A program made the translations under genes and the position numbers. Shown here piece by piece: positions 34,619 through 43,993 of a stretch of 64,000 bases of DNA. Numbering within the stretch: the first letter of the stretch is position 1; each line of letters begins with the position of its first letter. Origin of the DNA: Paractinoplanes brasiliensis (lineage in GTDB: Bacteria; Actinomycetota; Actinomycetes; Mycobacteriales; Micromonosporaceae); assembly GCF_004362215.1 (NCBI RefSeq), contig NZ_SNWR01000001.1:3578001-3642000 (forward strand). The letters run 5' to 3'. The notes beneath the pieces are model-generated. The model was not told the origin of the DNA. It searched no databases and saw only the letters and a list, made by a program, of their open reading frames with translations.

Positions 34619-35815
34619 ATGATCACGCGGGAGGAGGCCGAGGCGGTCGCCGCGCGCTGGGCGAGCAACGAGTCCGAGCAGCGCGGATACGGGTGCGAGC
34701 CGATGCTGGCGGAGTTCGACCTCGGGTATGTGATCTGGACGCGGCAGCCGTCGACTGTGCTCTCCGTGCCCGGCGACGGAGCACGTACGGTGATCGACCG
34801 CGAGACGGGTGTGCTGTCGACCTGGCCCGGCGTGCCGCCCGAGGAGATCGCCGCCATCTATCGCGAACGCCGTCCGACACCGCCCGGCACGGTTGACCCG
34901 GCGGTCTCGTTGCTGCGGCTGACACGCCGGCGGCCCACCCCGACCACTGTTGCGCACCTCACCGTGGGTGAGCGGCTGTTCCGGACGCAGGGTGCGAAGG
35001 GTGACCAGCACATCAACCACCACCCGCTGGTGATCGACCGGCTCGACATGCTCGGCGCGGAGGCCCACGTGCGCGGCGTCGACCGGCACGCCGAGTTGAT
35101 CGCCGTCTCCGACGCGCTGCACGACGCCACCCGCGCCCGGGGGCGCGAGATCACTCTCGACGACGCTCGGGCCTGGCTGACCGGGGCGACCTTCGCCGCT
35201 TTTCTCGTACGCGATCAGGCCGACCCGATGGCAGGCCAGGAGAACCGTCCGTGCGAGACCTGCATCGGCGTCCTCGTGGACCTGGCCGTGCTGCCGTGGT
35301 CGGACAGGGCGTTCGCCTCCGAGTGGCGGCACGGCTCCGATCGCATCCCGGTGACCGGGCGTTTCCCGTACGAGGTGGCGCGCGTGCTGGCCGGGGGCGG
35401 GTGGATCGGGCCGTCGAGCGGTGAGGACGCCGTCGAACGGGCCGTCGAGGCGTCCGGCGGGCGGCTGCGGCCGTTCGAGGCGGCTCGGGCGGCGATTGCC
35501 GACTTCCCCGGGGTGCGCTGCGCGCGGCGGGGGCCGGGGCTGCGGCGGGCGATCCGGTTGCTGCGTCTCGACCCGGTGCCGGGGGCCTGGTCAGCCGCTG
35601 CTCTGCTGGAGTTCGCCGAGGTCATCGGGGTGCCGCTGTTCCCGATCGGCATCGAGGGCGGCGACGCGGTGGTGGCGATCGACGAGCTGGGCAGGGTGTT
35701 CGTGCTCGACCAGGCGGGCGAATGGTTCGTCGGGAGCACGCTCGACGAGGCGCTCACCGGGCTGCTGACCGGGGACGGGCCGGCGCGACGGGTACGCGAC
35801 GACGGCAGCTGGTAG
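34619..35815 (+). CDS. YwqJ-type deaminase fused to SUKH-3
   Basis: This is a 398-residue three-part protein. Residues 1-85 form an Imm35/YrhB-like domain (FDLGYVIWTRQP, TVIDRETGVLSTWP). Residues 110-225 match the YwqJ deaminase: HAE at 157-159 and PCETC at 211-215, the zinc-binding residues of cytidine-deaminase-like enzymes. Residues about 240-390 resemble the SUKH-3 immunity fold (RFPYEVARVLAGGGW). The ATG at 34619 has GGAGGG upstream; GTG at 34577 is an alternative. It is divergent from the toxin operon. Having a deaminase and immunity-type domains in one chain leaves open whether it is a toxin or an immunity protein. Confidence 0.72.
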   Translation: MITREEAEAVAARWASNESEQRGYGCEPMLAEFDLGYVIWTRQPSTVLSVPGDGARTVIDRETGVLSTWPGVPPEEIAAIYRERRPTPPGTVDPAVSLLRLTRRRPTPTTVAHLTVGERLFRTQGAKGDQHINHHPLVIDRLDMLGAEAHVRGVDRHAELIAVSDALHDATRARGREITLDDARAWLTGATFAAFLVRDQADPMAGQENRPCETCIGVLVDLAVLPWSDRAFASEWRHGSDRIPVTGRFPYEVARVLAGGGWIGPSSGEDAVERAVEASGGRLRPFEAARAAIADFPGVRCARRGPGLRRAIRLLRLDPVPGAWSAAALLEFAEVIGVPLFPIGIEGGDAVVAIDELGRVFVLDQAGEWFVGSTLDEALTGLLTGDGPARRVRDDGSW

Positions 35816-35860
35816 GGGCCTCGGCTGCTGCCGTCGTGAGTCGGGCGCGCGCAGGGGTTT

Positions 35861-35890
35861 CCGCCGGCTCCCGATGCGGGGAGCCGGCGG
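35861..35890. terminator. Strong bidirectional hairpin terminator
   Basis: CCGCCGGCTCCC (35861-35872) pairs perfectly with GGGAGCCGGCGG (35879-35890) around a 6-base loop. It lies between the convergent deaminase/SUKH gene and the zinc-ribbon gene. Confidence 0.8.
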
Positions 35891-35908
35891 ATGGCTCTGT
35901 CGGCTGTG

Positions 35909-36310
35909 TCAGTCGAACAGGTTGTGCAGGAAGCTCTTGCGACGGTGGTAGTGGCCGTGGTGGCCGCGCCGGTAGTGGCCGTGATGGCCGCCGTAGGCCC
36001 CCGGGACGGCGGCCGGCGGATAGCCGGGAGTGGGCTGGCCGTAACCGGGCGGTGGAGGCGGCGGCGCGTAGCCCCCGGGCTGCGGCTGACCGTAACCCGG
36101 CTGAGGGGCGCCGGCCGGGCGCGGCGGGGCGCCGGGTGCGGGAGCCGGTGGAGCCTGACGGGTGTTGAAGTTCGCCTCGGCCTCGAACAGCTTCTCGAGC
36201 TCACCGCGATCCAGGAAGATCCCCCGGCACTCGGTGCACTGATCGACTGTGACGCCGCTGCGCTCGTACACCCGCATCTGGCCGTGACACTTCGGACAGG
36301 TCATCTGCAT
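35909..36310 (-). CDS. Zinc-ribbon (zf-TFIIB) protein with a Pro/Gly/Tyr-rich tail
   Basis: This is a 133-residue protein. Residues 1-45 form a zf-TFIIB ribbon: CPKC and CTEC, with GIFLDRGELEKL after it. The tail is rich in Pro, Gly, Gln, Tyr and His, ending in GHYHRRKSFLHNLFD. The ATG at 36310 is one base after the stop of the membrane protein gene upstream, so it closes a three-gene operon. The function of this family is not known. Confidence 0.8.
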   Translation of the reverse strand: MQMTCPKCHGQMRVYERSGVTVDQCTECRGIFLDRGELEKLFEAEANFNTRQAPPAPAPGAPPRPAGAPQPGYGQPQPGGYAPPPPPPGYGQPTPGYPPAAVPGAYGGHHGHYRRGHHGHYHRRKSFLHNLFD

Positions 36311-36311
36311 C

Positions 36312-38327
36312 TCACCGACGGTACAAGGCCGTGTCATCGGACGGGGCACTTGTGGCTGTGTGGTTCCTGAGTACCGGGCGCAGAGCGGCTGCCCAGACCA
36401 GGAACGCGATCGGGTACAGAAGGTAACCGAAACGGGTGGTCGGCATGAGCAGGATCGCGGCCAGGAGCCCCCACCCGCAGATGGCGGCGGCCGCGCTCGC
36501 CGTGCGTGGGGGCCACCAGAGGATGCGTACGGTGATGACGGCCGCGACGACAAGCAGCAAGCCGAGCGCTACCAACCGGCCGCCGGGCACGTTCTGTGCG
36601 ATCAGGTAACCGGGGAACGGGGACTGGGCCGGGCTGGTGACCAAGCCGTGGCCCAGCGGGAAGCGGATCACGTTCTCGAGGAAGGCGTCCTGGTCGACCT
36701 GGAACGGCGGGATCAGAACCAGGATGGGCAGGCCCAGGGCGCCCGGCAGGAGCTTGCCACCCCGGGCCACGGCCATCGCGAGCACGGCCAGAACGGCCAC
36801 GACGGGGAGCGCGAAGAGTTTGCATGCCGCGGCCGCGCCGACGGCCACACCGGCCCAGCCATAACGATCCGTAGCGGCGAAGACCAGAGCCAGGAGGCAG
36901 AGCGCGAGGACGGGGATGTCATCGCCGCCGGTGGCCAGGGTCAGGGCACAGACCGGGAGGACTGTCACTGCCTGTAGAGCTCGGACGGTGGCGAACGAGC
37001 GCCAGAGATCGGCCCGGCTGCCGCGGACGGTGGCGTTGTCGTCGGCAGGGGCGGGCCGGGGGCGCAGCAGCAGCACCGCGGTGATCAGGATCAACGCGGT
37101 GAACAGAGCGAACCAGATGCGGGCGTCCGTCCACCAGGCGTCGCCGGCCAGGGCGCGGGGCAGGCCGAAGACCGACATGCCGGGCTGGTACGGGCTGTAG
37201 GCGCCCAGGCGCTCGTCGGCGGGCAGGGCGGCGATGGCCTCACGGGACAGGTACGGGGTGCCGTCGTTGAGAAGGCGCTCGCCCATGCGTTCGACGACCA
37301 GCACCTCCTCCTGCGCACGGTCGGTGCGGCCGTTGGCCCGCTGCACCGACTGGATGACCAGCGGGAGCAGCGCGGCGCCGGCCCAGGTGAGCCAGGTCAG
37401 GGTGGTGCGGGCGCCGTTGCCGACGAGCAGCCGGAGCAGGCGCCAGGGACGGGTGGTGGCCTCGAGACGGTCGCGGACCAGGCGGTAGCCGAGGAACTGC
37501 AGGAAGACGAGCAAGAACGCGTCGGCGTAGGCCCAGACGGCAACGGATCCCCAGGCGCGGTGGGGTAGCAGCGTCGATGACAGTGCGGTGACCAGGGCGA
37601 AGGCCGCGGACAGCGCGTAAAGGGCGAGATCGGCCGCGTAACCACCGGCTGCCTGATCGACCCGGGCCAGCAGCCGTCCCGCCCGAGTTCTGGGAACGAG
37701 CTTGTTGGGGGCGAGTCGGGGCTTCGCGGGTGCCGGCTCCGGCGCGAGGGCGGGCTCAGCGTCGGCGGCCGGCCCGGATTCGGTGGGTGCCGGTTCGGCA
37801 GGCGGAGCGGCGGTTGGGGCTTTGTCGGTGTCTGCCGTATTCGAATGTGGTTTGTCGGGTTCTTCGCTGGTCGCGTTGTCGTCGGGCTCGCGCGCTGCGT
37901 TGGCGGACCCGCTCGACTCCGCACCAGAACCGCCACGCTCGGCGGCAGTCGAGGCGGGCGCGTCAGGTTTCGCGGTGACCGCGTCAGGCTGCGCGGCGGG
38001 CGTTGCGGCGGCTCCGTCAGGCCGGGAGGCAGGCGCGTCCGGCTCTGTGGATGGCGCGTCCGGCTCTGTGGGGGAATCACCGGGATTTGTGGGGGAGCTG
38101 CCTGGCTTGCCGGCCGGTGTGGGAGCGGGCCCACCGGGCGAGGCAGGCGCGTGTTCGTCCGTGGGCGCCGAGGACTCGGTCGCTTCGGCGATGGCGTCCT
38201 TTTCGGAGGCCGGGGAAGTGCCATTGGGCGTACGGGGGGAAGGGTCTTCGGCGGAATCTGTCCGGCTTGCGCCCTCGGCGGGCCCCTCAACTGCGGATTT
38301 GCTCGCCGTCCGGCCGGAGTCTGTCAC
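36312..38327 (-). CDS. Multi-pass membrane protein, possible GT-C glycosyltransferase
   Basis: This is a 671-residue protein. The first about 210 residues are disordered and rich in Ala, Pro, Glu, Ser and Thr. The rest has about 10-12 hydrophobic helices. A loop between early helices (YLSREAIAALPADERLGAYSPYQPGMSVF) resembles GT-C sugar transferases of actinobacteria, but no catalytic acidic pair can be fixed with certainty. The GTG start overlaps the stop of the GGDEF-EAL gene (GTGA) and the next gene begins one base after its stop. Control of a cell-surface sugar by cyclic-di-GMP is an inference from the operon. Confidence 0.62.
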   Translation of the reverse strand: MTDSGRTASKSAVEGPAEGASRTDSAEDPSPRTPNGTSPASEKDAIAEATESSAPTDEHAPASPGGPAPTPAGKPGSSPTNPGDSPTEPDAPSTEPDAPASRPDGAAATPAAQPDAVTAKPDAPASTAAERGGSGAESSGSANAAREPDDNATSEEPDKPHSNTADTDKAPTAAPPAEPAPTESGPAADAEPALAPEPAPAKPRLAPNKLVPRTRAGRLLARVDQAAGGYAADLALYALSAAFALVTALSSTLLPHRAWGSVAVWAYADAFLLVFLQFLGYRLVRDRLEATTRPWRLLRLLVGNGARTTLTWLTWAGAALLPLVIQSVQRANGRTDRAQEEVLVVERMGERLLNDGTPYLSREAIAALPADERLGAYSPYQPGMSVFGLPRALAGDAWWTDARIWFALFTALILITAVLLLRPRPAPADDNATVRGSRADLWRSFATVRALQAVTVLPVCALTLATGGDDIPVLALCLLALVFAATDRYGWAGVAVGAAAACKLFALPVVAVLAVLAMAVARGGKLLPGALGLPILVLIPPFQVDQDAFLENVIRFPLGHGLVTSPAQSPFPGYLIAQNVPGGRLVALGLLLVVAAVITVRILWWPPRTASAAAAICGWGLLAAILLMPTTRFGYLLYPIAFLVWAAALRPVLRNHTATSAPSDDTALYRR

Positions 38328-40930
38328 GCGGGCAAGTGTGGCAGAGCCGATCGCCCGGAACCGCCGGACCGGCGCCGCGACATGCGGACCACCGCGCCGC
38401 CCTCGTGCAGCGAGGTGGCCAGCACACCAGGCCGGCCTGCCGTGCCGCGTTGCAGCGTCGCCAGCAGACGGGCTGCCGACATGGGACGCGCGAACAGGTG
38501 ACCCTGGCCGGCCAGGCAGCCCAGACTCCAGAGCGCCTGCCTCTGCGGCTCGCTTTCCACACCCTCGGCGATCACCGTGAGGTGCAGGCTGCGCGCGAGG
38601 TCGACCGTCGACCGGATCACGGCCGAGGCCTCGGACGACGTCTGCACGGCGCCGACGAACTCACGGTCGATCTTGAGCTGGTGGACCGGGATGTGTGACA
38701 GCACCGACAGCGGTGTCACGCCCGTGCCGAAGTCGTCGAGGGCCAGCCGCACGCCCGCCTCGCTCAGCCCGGTCAGCGCCTTGCCCACCACGTCGAGCTG
38801 GCTCAGCGTCAACGTCTCGGCGAGCTCGAAGATCAGCCGGTCGGCGGGCACGGCGTGGCGGCGCAGCCGGGCCAGCACCGTCTCGGGGAAGCGTGGGTCG
38901 AGCAGGCTGCGCGGCGAGACGTTCACCGCCACGGGCAGGTCGAAGCCGGCCTCACGCCACAGGTCGGACGCGTCGAGCGCCTGATCGAGGACGGCGTCGG
39001 CGAAGGCTTGAAGCCGCCCGGACCGCTCGACCGTCTGCAGGAACTCGATCGGCGTGAGGTAGCCGTGTTCGGGGTGGTGCCAGCGGGCCAGGGCCTCGGC
39101 CGAGACCACTTCGCCGCTGCCGAGGTCGACGATGGGCTGGAAGTCGACCACGAACTCGTGTTCGGCGACCGCGCGGTTCAGCTCGCCGCCGAGGGCGAGC
39201 CGGCCGATGTCGGCCGGGTCCTGGGCGTGCACGTACGTGGCTGTCTGCTGGCCGGCCCGCTTGGCCTGGTACATCGCGACGTCGGCCCGGCGCATGAGCT
39301 CGTTGACGCCGCCGCTGCCGGCCGCCAGCGCGATGCCGCCGGCCGCCTCGACAGTGATCTGCATGCCCTCGACCGAGACGCTCCCCTCGAGCGTCGCCAG
39401 CATCGTCTTGGCCCGGTGAGTCGCCAGGGCGGGCGTCGGCAGGTTGACCAGCAGCACCGCGAACTCGTCACCGCCGAGCCGGGCCACCAGGTCGCCGGGC
39501 GCCGCCGCGTCGGCCAGCCGCCGGGCCACCTCGCGCAGAACGGCGTCACCGGCGGCGTGCCCGAGCGTGTCGTTGACCTCTTTGAAGTGGTTGAGGTCGA
39601 TCAGCAGCAGCGCGACCACGCCGTCCTCGGTGTTGCCCTGGAAGTGCAGGGCCGCGTGCTCGTACAGCTCCCGGCGGTTGGCCAGGCCGGTCAGCGGGTC
39701 GTGCGCGGCGTCGTACGCGTTCTGTTCGTTCAGCCTCTGCAGTTCCGCGTACGCCGTGGCGTTGCGGATCGCCGTGCACAGCGCGGCCGCGAAAGTCTTC
39801 AGCTTGTACTGCTCGAACTCGTTGAGCTTGACCCGGCCGTGGAAGCCCAGCACCAGCTCGCCGGCCTGATAGCTGCGGTCGCTGGTCTCCAGTTCGGCGG
39901 TGATCGCGCCGACGCCGGCGAACTTGCGCGGCCCTGGCCCGTCGTAGACCACCTCGCTGCCGTGCGCCCGGACCACCCGGTCGATGCCGCTCGCCGTCAG
40001 GTCGATCTCGACCACGTCGGAGGAGAAGACACGGGCTCCCTGGGTCGCGGCGACGTGCAGCACCTGGGTGAGCTCGACCGAGCTGAGCTCTTCGGTGGTG
40101 GTGGCCAGATCGCGCCAGGAGCGCCGTTCCTCTTTGGTGCGCAGTTGCTGCGAGTGCCACAGGTGCAGGCAGGCGATCAGCAGCGGCACGAAGCCGAGCA
40201 GCAGCGGGCTGGCCCCGGAGGCGAGGACCTCGACGACGTACAGGACGGTGGCGAGCCGGACGGCGTGGGCGATCATGCGGTCGCCCAGGTCTTTGCGGAA
40301 GACCTGGATCAGCGTCGAGCGGGAGGCGACGGCGATGACAGGGGTGAAGACGAGGTCGTCGACCAGCGAGATCGCCGCGTAGCCGAGCGCGACGGGGATG
40401 ATCGTGGCGGCGAGTGTGCCGGGCTCGAGCATCGAGCCGGCCACCGTGATGGCAAGGCTGGCGGCGCTGGCGGTCAGCACCTCTTTGGCCACGGAGAAGA
40501 CCGCGCGATGCAGCGCGGTGCCCGCGATGATCTTCACGATGGCCACGCCGATGGCGGCGCCCAGGATGACCCAGACGTGCGGCAGGAAGACCAACCCGAT
40601 CAGGACCGGGATCTCGCCCCAGGTGGTGCCGTTTCGGCTGGAGCGTGTTCGGACATAGACCTTTACCCGGTTGGCCACGCCCGCACCGATCACCACGAGC
40701 GCGAGCAGCCCCGGGTGAGGGATCGGCCGGGGGTGATCAATGGCATGCCACAGGTCAGCCGCTGCGACGCCCGACGCCAGAACGACGACGAGACCGATGA
40801 GCAGCAGAAGCTGCCGATCGGTCGCGTCGTCGTTGGAGCTATGGGCCTTTCGCAAAGCATCTGTCCGTTCGCTGAGCACATCGGACACGCGTCCGGGCTC
40901 CAGCGTAGGCAAGCGCGTCGTTTCGCGCAC
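38324..40930 (-). CDS. Membrane GGDEF-EAL cyclic-di-GMP enzyme
   Basis: This is an 868-residue bifunctional signalling protein. There are hydrophobic helices in the first about 240 residues and a GAF-like sensor at about 270-400. A GGDEF domain follows with an intact motif near residue 485 (ARLGGDEFAVLL). The EAL domain starts near 580 and has EAL near 610, AVNVS, FELAETL, DDFGTG and KID. Both synthesis and breakdown of cyclic-di-GMP are therefore possible. The GTG start follows an AT-richer region. It heads an operon with the membrane protein and the zinc-ribbon protein. Confidence 0.88.
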   Translation of the reverse strand: MRETTRLPTLEPGRVSDVLSERTDALRKAHSSNDDATDRQLLLLIGLVVVLASGVAAADLWHAIDHPRPIPHPGLLALVVIGAGVANRVKVYVRTRSSRNGTTWGEIPVLIGLVFLPHVWVILGAAIGVAIVKIIAGTALHRAVFSVAKEVLTASAASLAITVAGSMLEPGTLAATIIPVALGYAAISLVDDLVFTPVIAVASRSTLIQVFRKDLGDRMIAHAVRLATVLYVVEVLASGASPLLLGFVPLLIACLHLWHSQQLRTKEERRSWRDLATTTEELSSVELTQVLHVAATQGARVFSSDVVEIDLTASGIDRVVRAHGSEVVYDGPGPRKFAGVGAITAELETSDRSYQAGELVLGFHGRVKLNEFEQYKLKTFAAALCTAIRNATAYAELQRLNEQNAYDAAHDPLTGLANRRELYEHAALHFQGNTEDGVVALLLIDLNHFKEVNDTLGHAAGDAVLREVARRLADAAAPGDLVARLGGDEFAVLLVNLPTPALATHRAKTMLATLEGSVSVEGMQITVEAAGGIALAAGSGGVNELMRRADVAMYQAKRAGQQTATYVHAQDPADIGRLALGGELNRAVAEHEFVVDFQPIVDLGSGEVVSAEALARWHHPEHGYLTPIEFLQTVERSGRLQAFADAVLDQALDASDLWREAGFDLPVAVNVSPRSLLDPRFPETVLARLRRHAVPADRLIFELAETLTLSQLDVVGKALTGLSEAGVRLALDDFGTGVTPLSVLSHIPVHQLKIDREFVGAVQTSSEASAVIRSTVDLARSLHLTVIAEGVESEPQRQALWSLGCLAGQGHLFARPMSAARLLATLQRGTAGRPGVLATSLHEGGAVVRMSRRRSGGSGRSALPHLPA

Positions 40931-41367
40931 CGGGTCAGTCCCAGTCGTGCTGGCTCATGGTTCTTCTCCTCGCGGTAAGAGGTGCCCGGGGAACTCCGGT
41001 CCCTCGTGGGGTTCGAAGGCGTCGCGACGAGAAAAACCATATGCGAAGTCGAACGGCTTTGGGGGGGATTTGTGTCGTATTGCGCAGTTGACGATAACCG
41101 AAGCGGATTCGATTACGGGGAGTCTCGGGAACAAAACTCTGAGCGACGTGAATAGCCGTTTTGGCCGCAGTGTCCGCATCGCTGAACGTGCTGTTTGACT
41201 AACGCTCCGAAATGTCAATGCCCGCTCGTCGGTACCCGTTGTTTCCGCCCCGCTATATGGTCGCTGACCTGCGCATAGATCGCCACACAGAACGTCTGGG
41301 AAATCGTGAGGGCCGAACCACTATTACGCGAACGAGATTCCCGGTGAAGCTTCTATAAACTCCCGGT
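40931..41367. other. 437-base divergent intergenic region
   Basis: It separates the GGDEF-EAL gene from moaC. It is AT-richer than its surroundings, especially 41040-41220. A minus-strand frame of 87 codons exists (40955-41218) but lacks coding character. I see no riboswitch fold I can name. Confidence 0.4.
41354..41359 (+). promoter_or_regulatory. Probable -10 box of moaC, near-leaderless
   Basis: TATAAA ends eight bases before the moaC ATG, and no Shine-Dalgarno sequence lies between. Transcription is expected to start at or just before the start codon. Confidence 0.45.
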
Positions 41368-41856
41368 ATGCCCGACGAATCCCTGACTCATGTCGACAAG
41401 ACCGGCGCTGCGCGCATGGTCGACGTCTCGGCCAAGGCGGTGTCGGCCCGGCGTGCCGTGGCCGCCGGGCGTGTGGTGACCACACCCGAAGTGATCGTTC
41501 TGCTACGCGGCGACGACCTTCCGAAGGGCGATGCCCTCGCGGTCGCCCGGCTCGCCGGCATCATGGGCGCGAAACGGACGCCGGATCTGATCCCGCTCTG
41601 TCACCCGATCGGTCTGCACGGCGTCACCGTCGATCTCGAACTCACCACGACCACGATCGAGATCACGGCGACCACCAAGACCGCCGATCGCACCGGGGTC
41701 GAGATGGAGGCGCTCACGGCGGTCGCCACCGCCGGCCTCACGGTGATCGACATGATCAAGGCGGTCGACCCGGCCGCGAGCATCGAGTCGGTGCGGGTGC
41801 TGCGCAAAGAGGGTGGCAAGACCGGTCTCTGGGTACGGCCGGAGGACCGCCCATGA
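41368..41856 (+). CDS. moaC: Cyclic pyranopterin monophosphate synthase MoaC
   Basis: This is a 162-residue MoaC, which acts after MoaA to form cyclic pyranopterin monophosphate in molybdenum cofactor synthesis. Key stretches are MVDVSAKAVSARRAVA at the start, GIMGAKRTPDLIPLCHPI in the middle and TGVEMEALTAVATAGLTVIDMIKA, all family signatures. The length is normal. The stop overlaps the next ATG (ATGA). It is the first gene of moaC-mogA-moeA-moaE. Confidence 0.97.
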   Translation: MPDESLTHVDKTGAARMVDVSAKAVSARRAVAAGRVVTTPEVIVLLRGDDLPKGDALAVARLAGIMGAKRTPDLIPLCHPIGLHGVTVDLELTTTTIEITATTKTADRTGVEMEALTAVATAGLTVIDMIKAVDPAASIESVRVLRKEGGKTGLWVRPEDRP

Positions 41857-42347
41857 GCATTACCGCGCGCGTCATCGTGGCCAGCAACCGGGCGGCGGCC
41901 GGGGTCTACGCCGACACGAGCGGCCCACGCCTGGTCGCCGGTCTGCGCGAGCTCGGCTGCACGGTCGGCGACCCGGTCGTGGTGCCCGACGGCGAACCGG
42001 TGGTCGACGCCCTGCGCCTCGCGGTCGCCGACGCCGTCGACGTCGTGGTGACCAGCGGCGGCACCGGCGTCACCCCGACCGACCGCACTCCCGAGGCGAC
42101 CCGGGGCCTGCTCGACTTCGAGATCCCGGGCATCGCCGAGGCGATTCGCGCCTACAGCCGCGACAAGGTGCCCGCCGCCGCGCTCTCGCGGGGCCTCGCC
42201 GGGGTGGCCGGGCGCACGCTGATCGTCAACCTGCCCGGCTCGACCGGCGGCGCCAAGGACGGCCTGGCCGTGCTCGGGCCCCTGCTGCGGCACACGGTCG
42301 ACCAGATTCGCGGTGGTGATCACCCGTCCTCGGGCACGGCTGGATAG
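41853..42347 (+). CDS. mogA: Molybdopterin adenylyltransferase MogA/MoaB
   Basis: This is a 164-residue MogA/MoaB-type protein that adenylates molybdopterin before metal insertion by MoeA. It has the MPT-binding motifs TSGGTGVTPTDRTPEAT and VNLPGSTGGAKDGL. It overlaps moaC by four bases and ends ten bases before moeA. The family is used under the names mogA and moaB in actinobacteria. Confidence 0.93.
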   Translation: MSITARVIVASNRAAAGVYADTSGPRLVAGLRELGCTVGDPVVVPDGEPVVDALRLAVADAVDVVVTSGGTGVTPTDRTPEATRGLLDFEIPGIAEAIRAYSRDKVPAAALSRGLAGVAGRTLIVNLPGSTGGAKDGLAVLGPLLRHTVDQIRGGDHPSSGTAG

Positions 42348-42356
42348 GCTCGGCCG

Positions 42357-43574
42357 GTGACCGTCGACTGGCAAGAGGCTCGCGAACTGGCCTATGCGGC
42401 AGGTCGTGCGGCGGCCGGCGGGGCCGAGCCGGTCGCGCTGCCCGCCGCCGACGGCCGCACGCTGGCCGAGCCGCTGCGCGCGCTGACCGATCTGCCCGCC
42501 TTCCCGACCTCGAGCATCGACGGCTGGGCCGTGCGCGGTCCGAAGCCCTGGCGGCCCGTCGGCCGGGTGCTGGCCGGGCAGGTCGCGCCGCCCCTGACCG
42601 AGGACGGCACCTGTTTCGAGATCGCCACCGGCGCCATGGTCCCGTCCGGCGCCGAGGCGCTGGTGCGTATCGAGGCGTCCACTCGCGACGGTGACGGACG
42701 GGTCAGCGGTGAGCCCCGCAACGGGTTCGTGCCCGAGTGGCGGCGCCCCGGCGAGGAGGCACACAAGGACGAGGTGCTGCTGCCGGCCGGCACGGCGATC
42801 GACCCGGCCGTGATCGGCATCGCCGCCACCTGCGGTTACGAGTCGCTGAACGTGTACCCGCGGCCCCGGGCCGGCCTGCTTGTCTTCGGCGACGAGCTGC
42901 TCACCGGCGGCACGCCGGGCGCGGGACGGGTGCGTGACTCGCTCGGTCCCCAGGTGCCCGGCTGGCTGCGGCGCTACGGCGCGACCGTCGACCCGGCCGC
43001 TGTCACGGGCCCGGTTCAGGACACGCTCGAGGCGCACCTGACCGCCGTACGGGAAGCGCTCTTGACCTGCGATCTTGTCTGCACGACCGGTGGCACGATG
43101 CACGGCCCGGTCGACCACCTGCACCCCACGCTGAGCGAGCTGGACGCCGAGTACATCGTCAACACCGTCGCGGTTCGTCCCGGCTTCCCGATGCTGCTGG
43201 CGCGCGTACCCGGGCCGGGCGGGCGGCCTCGTTTCCTGGCCGGTCTGCCGGGCAATCCCCAGTCGGCCGTGATCGCGCTCATCACCCTGGTCGCGCCGCT
43301 GCTGGCCGGTCTGCAGGGCCGGCCAGCGCCGCAGTTGCCCGCCGTCGAGGTCACCGAGGCGGTGCGCGGGCGTGGCGGCGACACACACCTCGCGCTGGCC
43401 CGGCTGAGCCACGATGGACGGTCGGCCACCCCGGTCGGCCATGTCGGCTCGGCGATGCTGCGCGGCCTGTCCAACGCGCACGGTTTCGCCGTCGTCCGCC
43501 CGGGCACCGAGGCCGCTGCCGGTGACCTGGTGCCGTTCCTGCCACTGCCGCTAGTCACAGGGGAGCGTCCATGA
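42357..43574 (+). CDS. moeA: Molybdopterin molybdenumtransferase MoeA
   Basis: This is a 405-residue MoeA, which inserts molybdate into adenylated molybdopterin. It has SSIDGWAVRG early in the chain, FEIATGAMVPSGAEALVRIE, CTTGGTMHGPVDHLH and LPGNPQSAV near the end. The GTG at 42357 is in a good position after mogA. The stop overlaps moaE by four bases. The length is typical. Confidence 0.93.
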   Translation: MTVDWQEARELAYAAGRAAAGGAEPVALPAADGRTLAEPLRALTDLPAFPTSSIDGWAVRGPKPWRPVGRVLAGQVAPPLTEDGTCFEIATGAMVPSGAEALVRIEASTRDGDGRVSGEPRNGFVPEWRRPGEEAHKDEVLLPAGTAIDPAVIGIAATCGYESLNVYPRPRAGLLVFGDELLTGGTPGAGRVRDSLGPQVPGWLRRYGATVDPAAVTGPVQDTLEAHLTAVREALLTCDLVCTTGGTMHGPVDHLHPTLSELDAEYIVNTVAVRPGFPMLLARVPGPGGRPRFLAGLPGNPQSAVIALITLVAPLLAGLQGRPAPQLPAVEVTEAVRGRGGDTHLALARLSHDGRSATPVGHVGSAMLRGLSNAHGFAVVRPGTEAAAGDLVPFLPLPLVTGERP

Positions 43575-43993
43575 CCACCGTTGCCGTCGCCGAGGTGCTC
43601 GACACCCCGCTCGACCTGGCCGCGCACGAAAAGGCCGTGGCCGACGTACGGGCCGGGGCCGTCGTCTCGTTCCAGGGCGTGGTGCGCGACCACGACCACG
43701 GACGTGGCGTGACCCTGCTGGAGTACGAGGGTCACCCGAGCGCGGCCGCCGTGCTGCGCGAGGTCGCCGAGGAGATCGCGGCCGACCCCGACGTCTATGC
43801 GGTGGCCGTCTCGCACCGGGTCGGCACACTGGCGATCGGGGACGTCGCGCTGGTGGCCGCGGTCAGCACGGCCCACCGGGCGGCCGCCTTCGCCGCCTGT
43901 GCCCGGCTGGTCGACGAGACCAAGGCACGGTTGCCGATCTGGAAGCGGCAGGTCTTCACCGACGGCAGCGACGAGTGGGTCAACTGCCCCTAG
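43571..43993 (+). CDS. moaE: Molybdopterin synthase catalytic subunit MoaE
   Basis: This is a 140-residue MoaE. With MoaD it transfers sulfur to make the dithiolene of molybdopterin. Signatures are VVSFQGVVRDHDHGRGV, LEYEGHPSAA, SHRVGTLAIGD and the C-terminal KARLPIWKRQVFTDGSDEWVNCP containing the active-site lysines. It starts inside the moeA stop (ATGA). Its 3' end overlaps the convergent glycosyltransferase gene by 14 bases. Confidence 0.95.
   Translation: MTTVAVAEVLDTPLDLAAHEKAVADVRAGAVVSFQGVVRDHDHGRGVTLLEYEGHPSAAAVLREVAEEIAADPDVYAVAVSHRVGTLAIGDVALVAAVSTAHRAAAFAACARLVDETKARLPIWKRQVFTDGSDEWVNCP

Noticed and set aside
38855..40978. 707-codon plus-strand frame opposite the GGDEF-EAL gene
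   Set aside because: Antisense shadow; the minus strand has intact GGDEF and EAL motifs.
40955..41218. 87-codon minus-strand frame before moaC
   Set aside because: No family resemblance, no Shine-Dalgarno and AT-rich low-complexity character; more likely intergenic.
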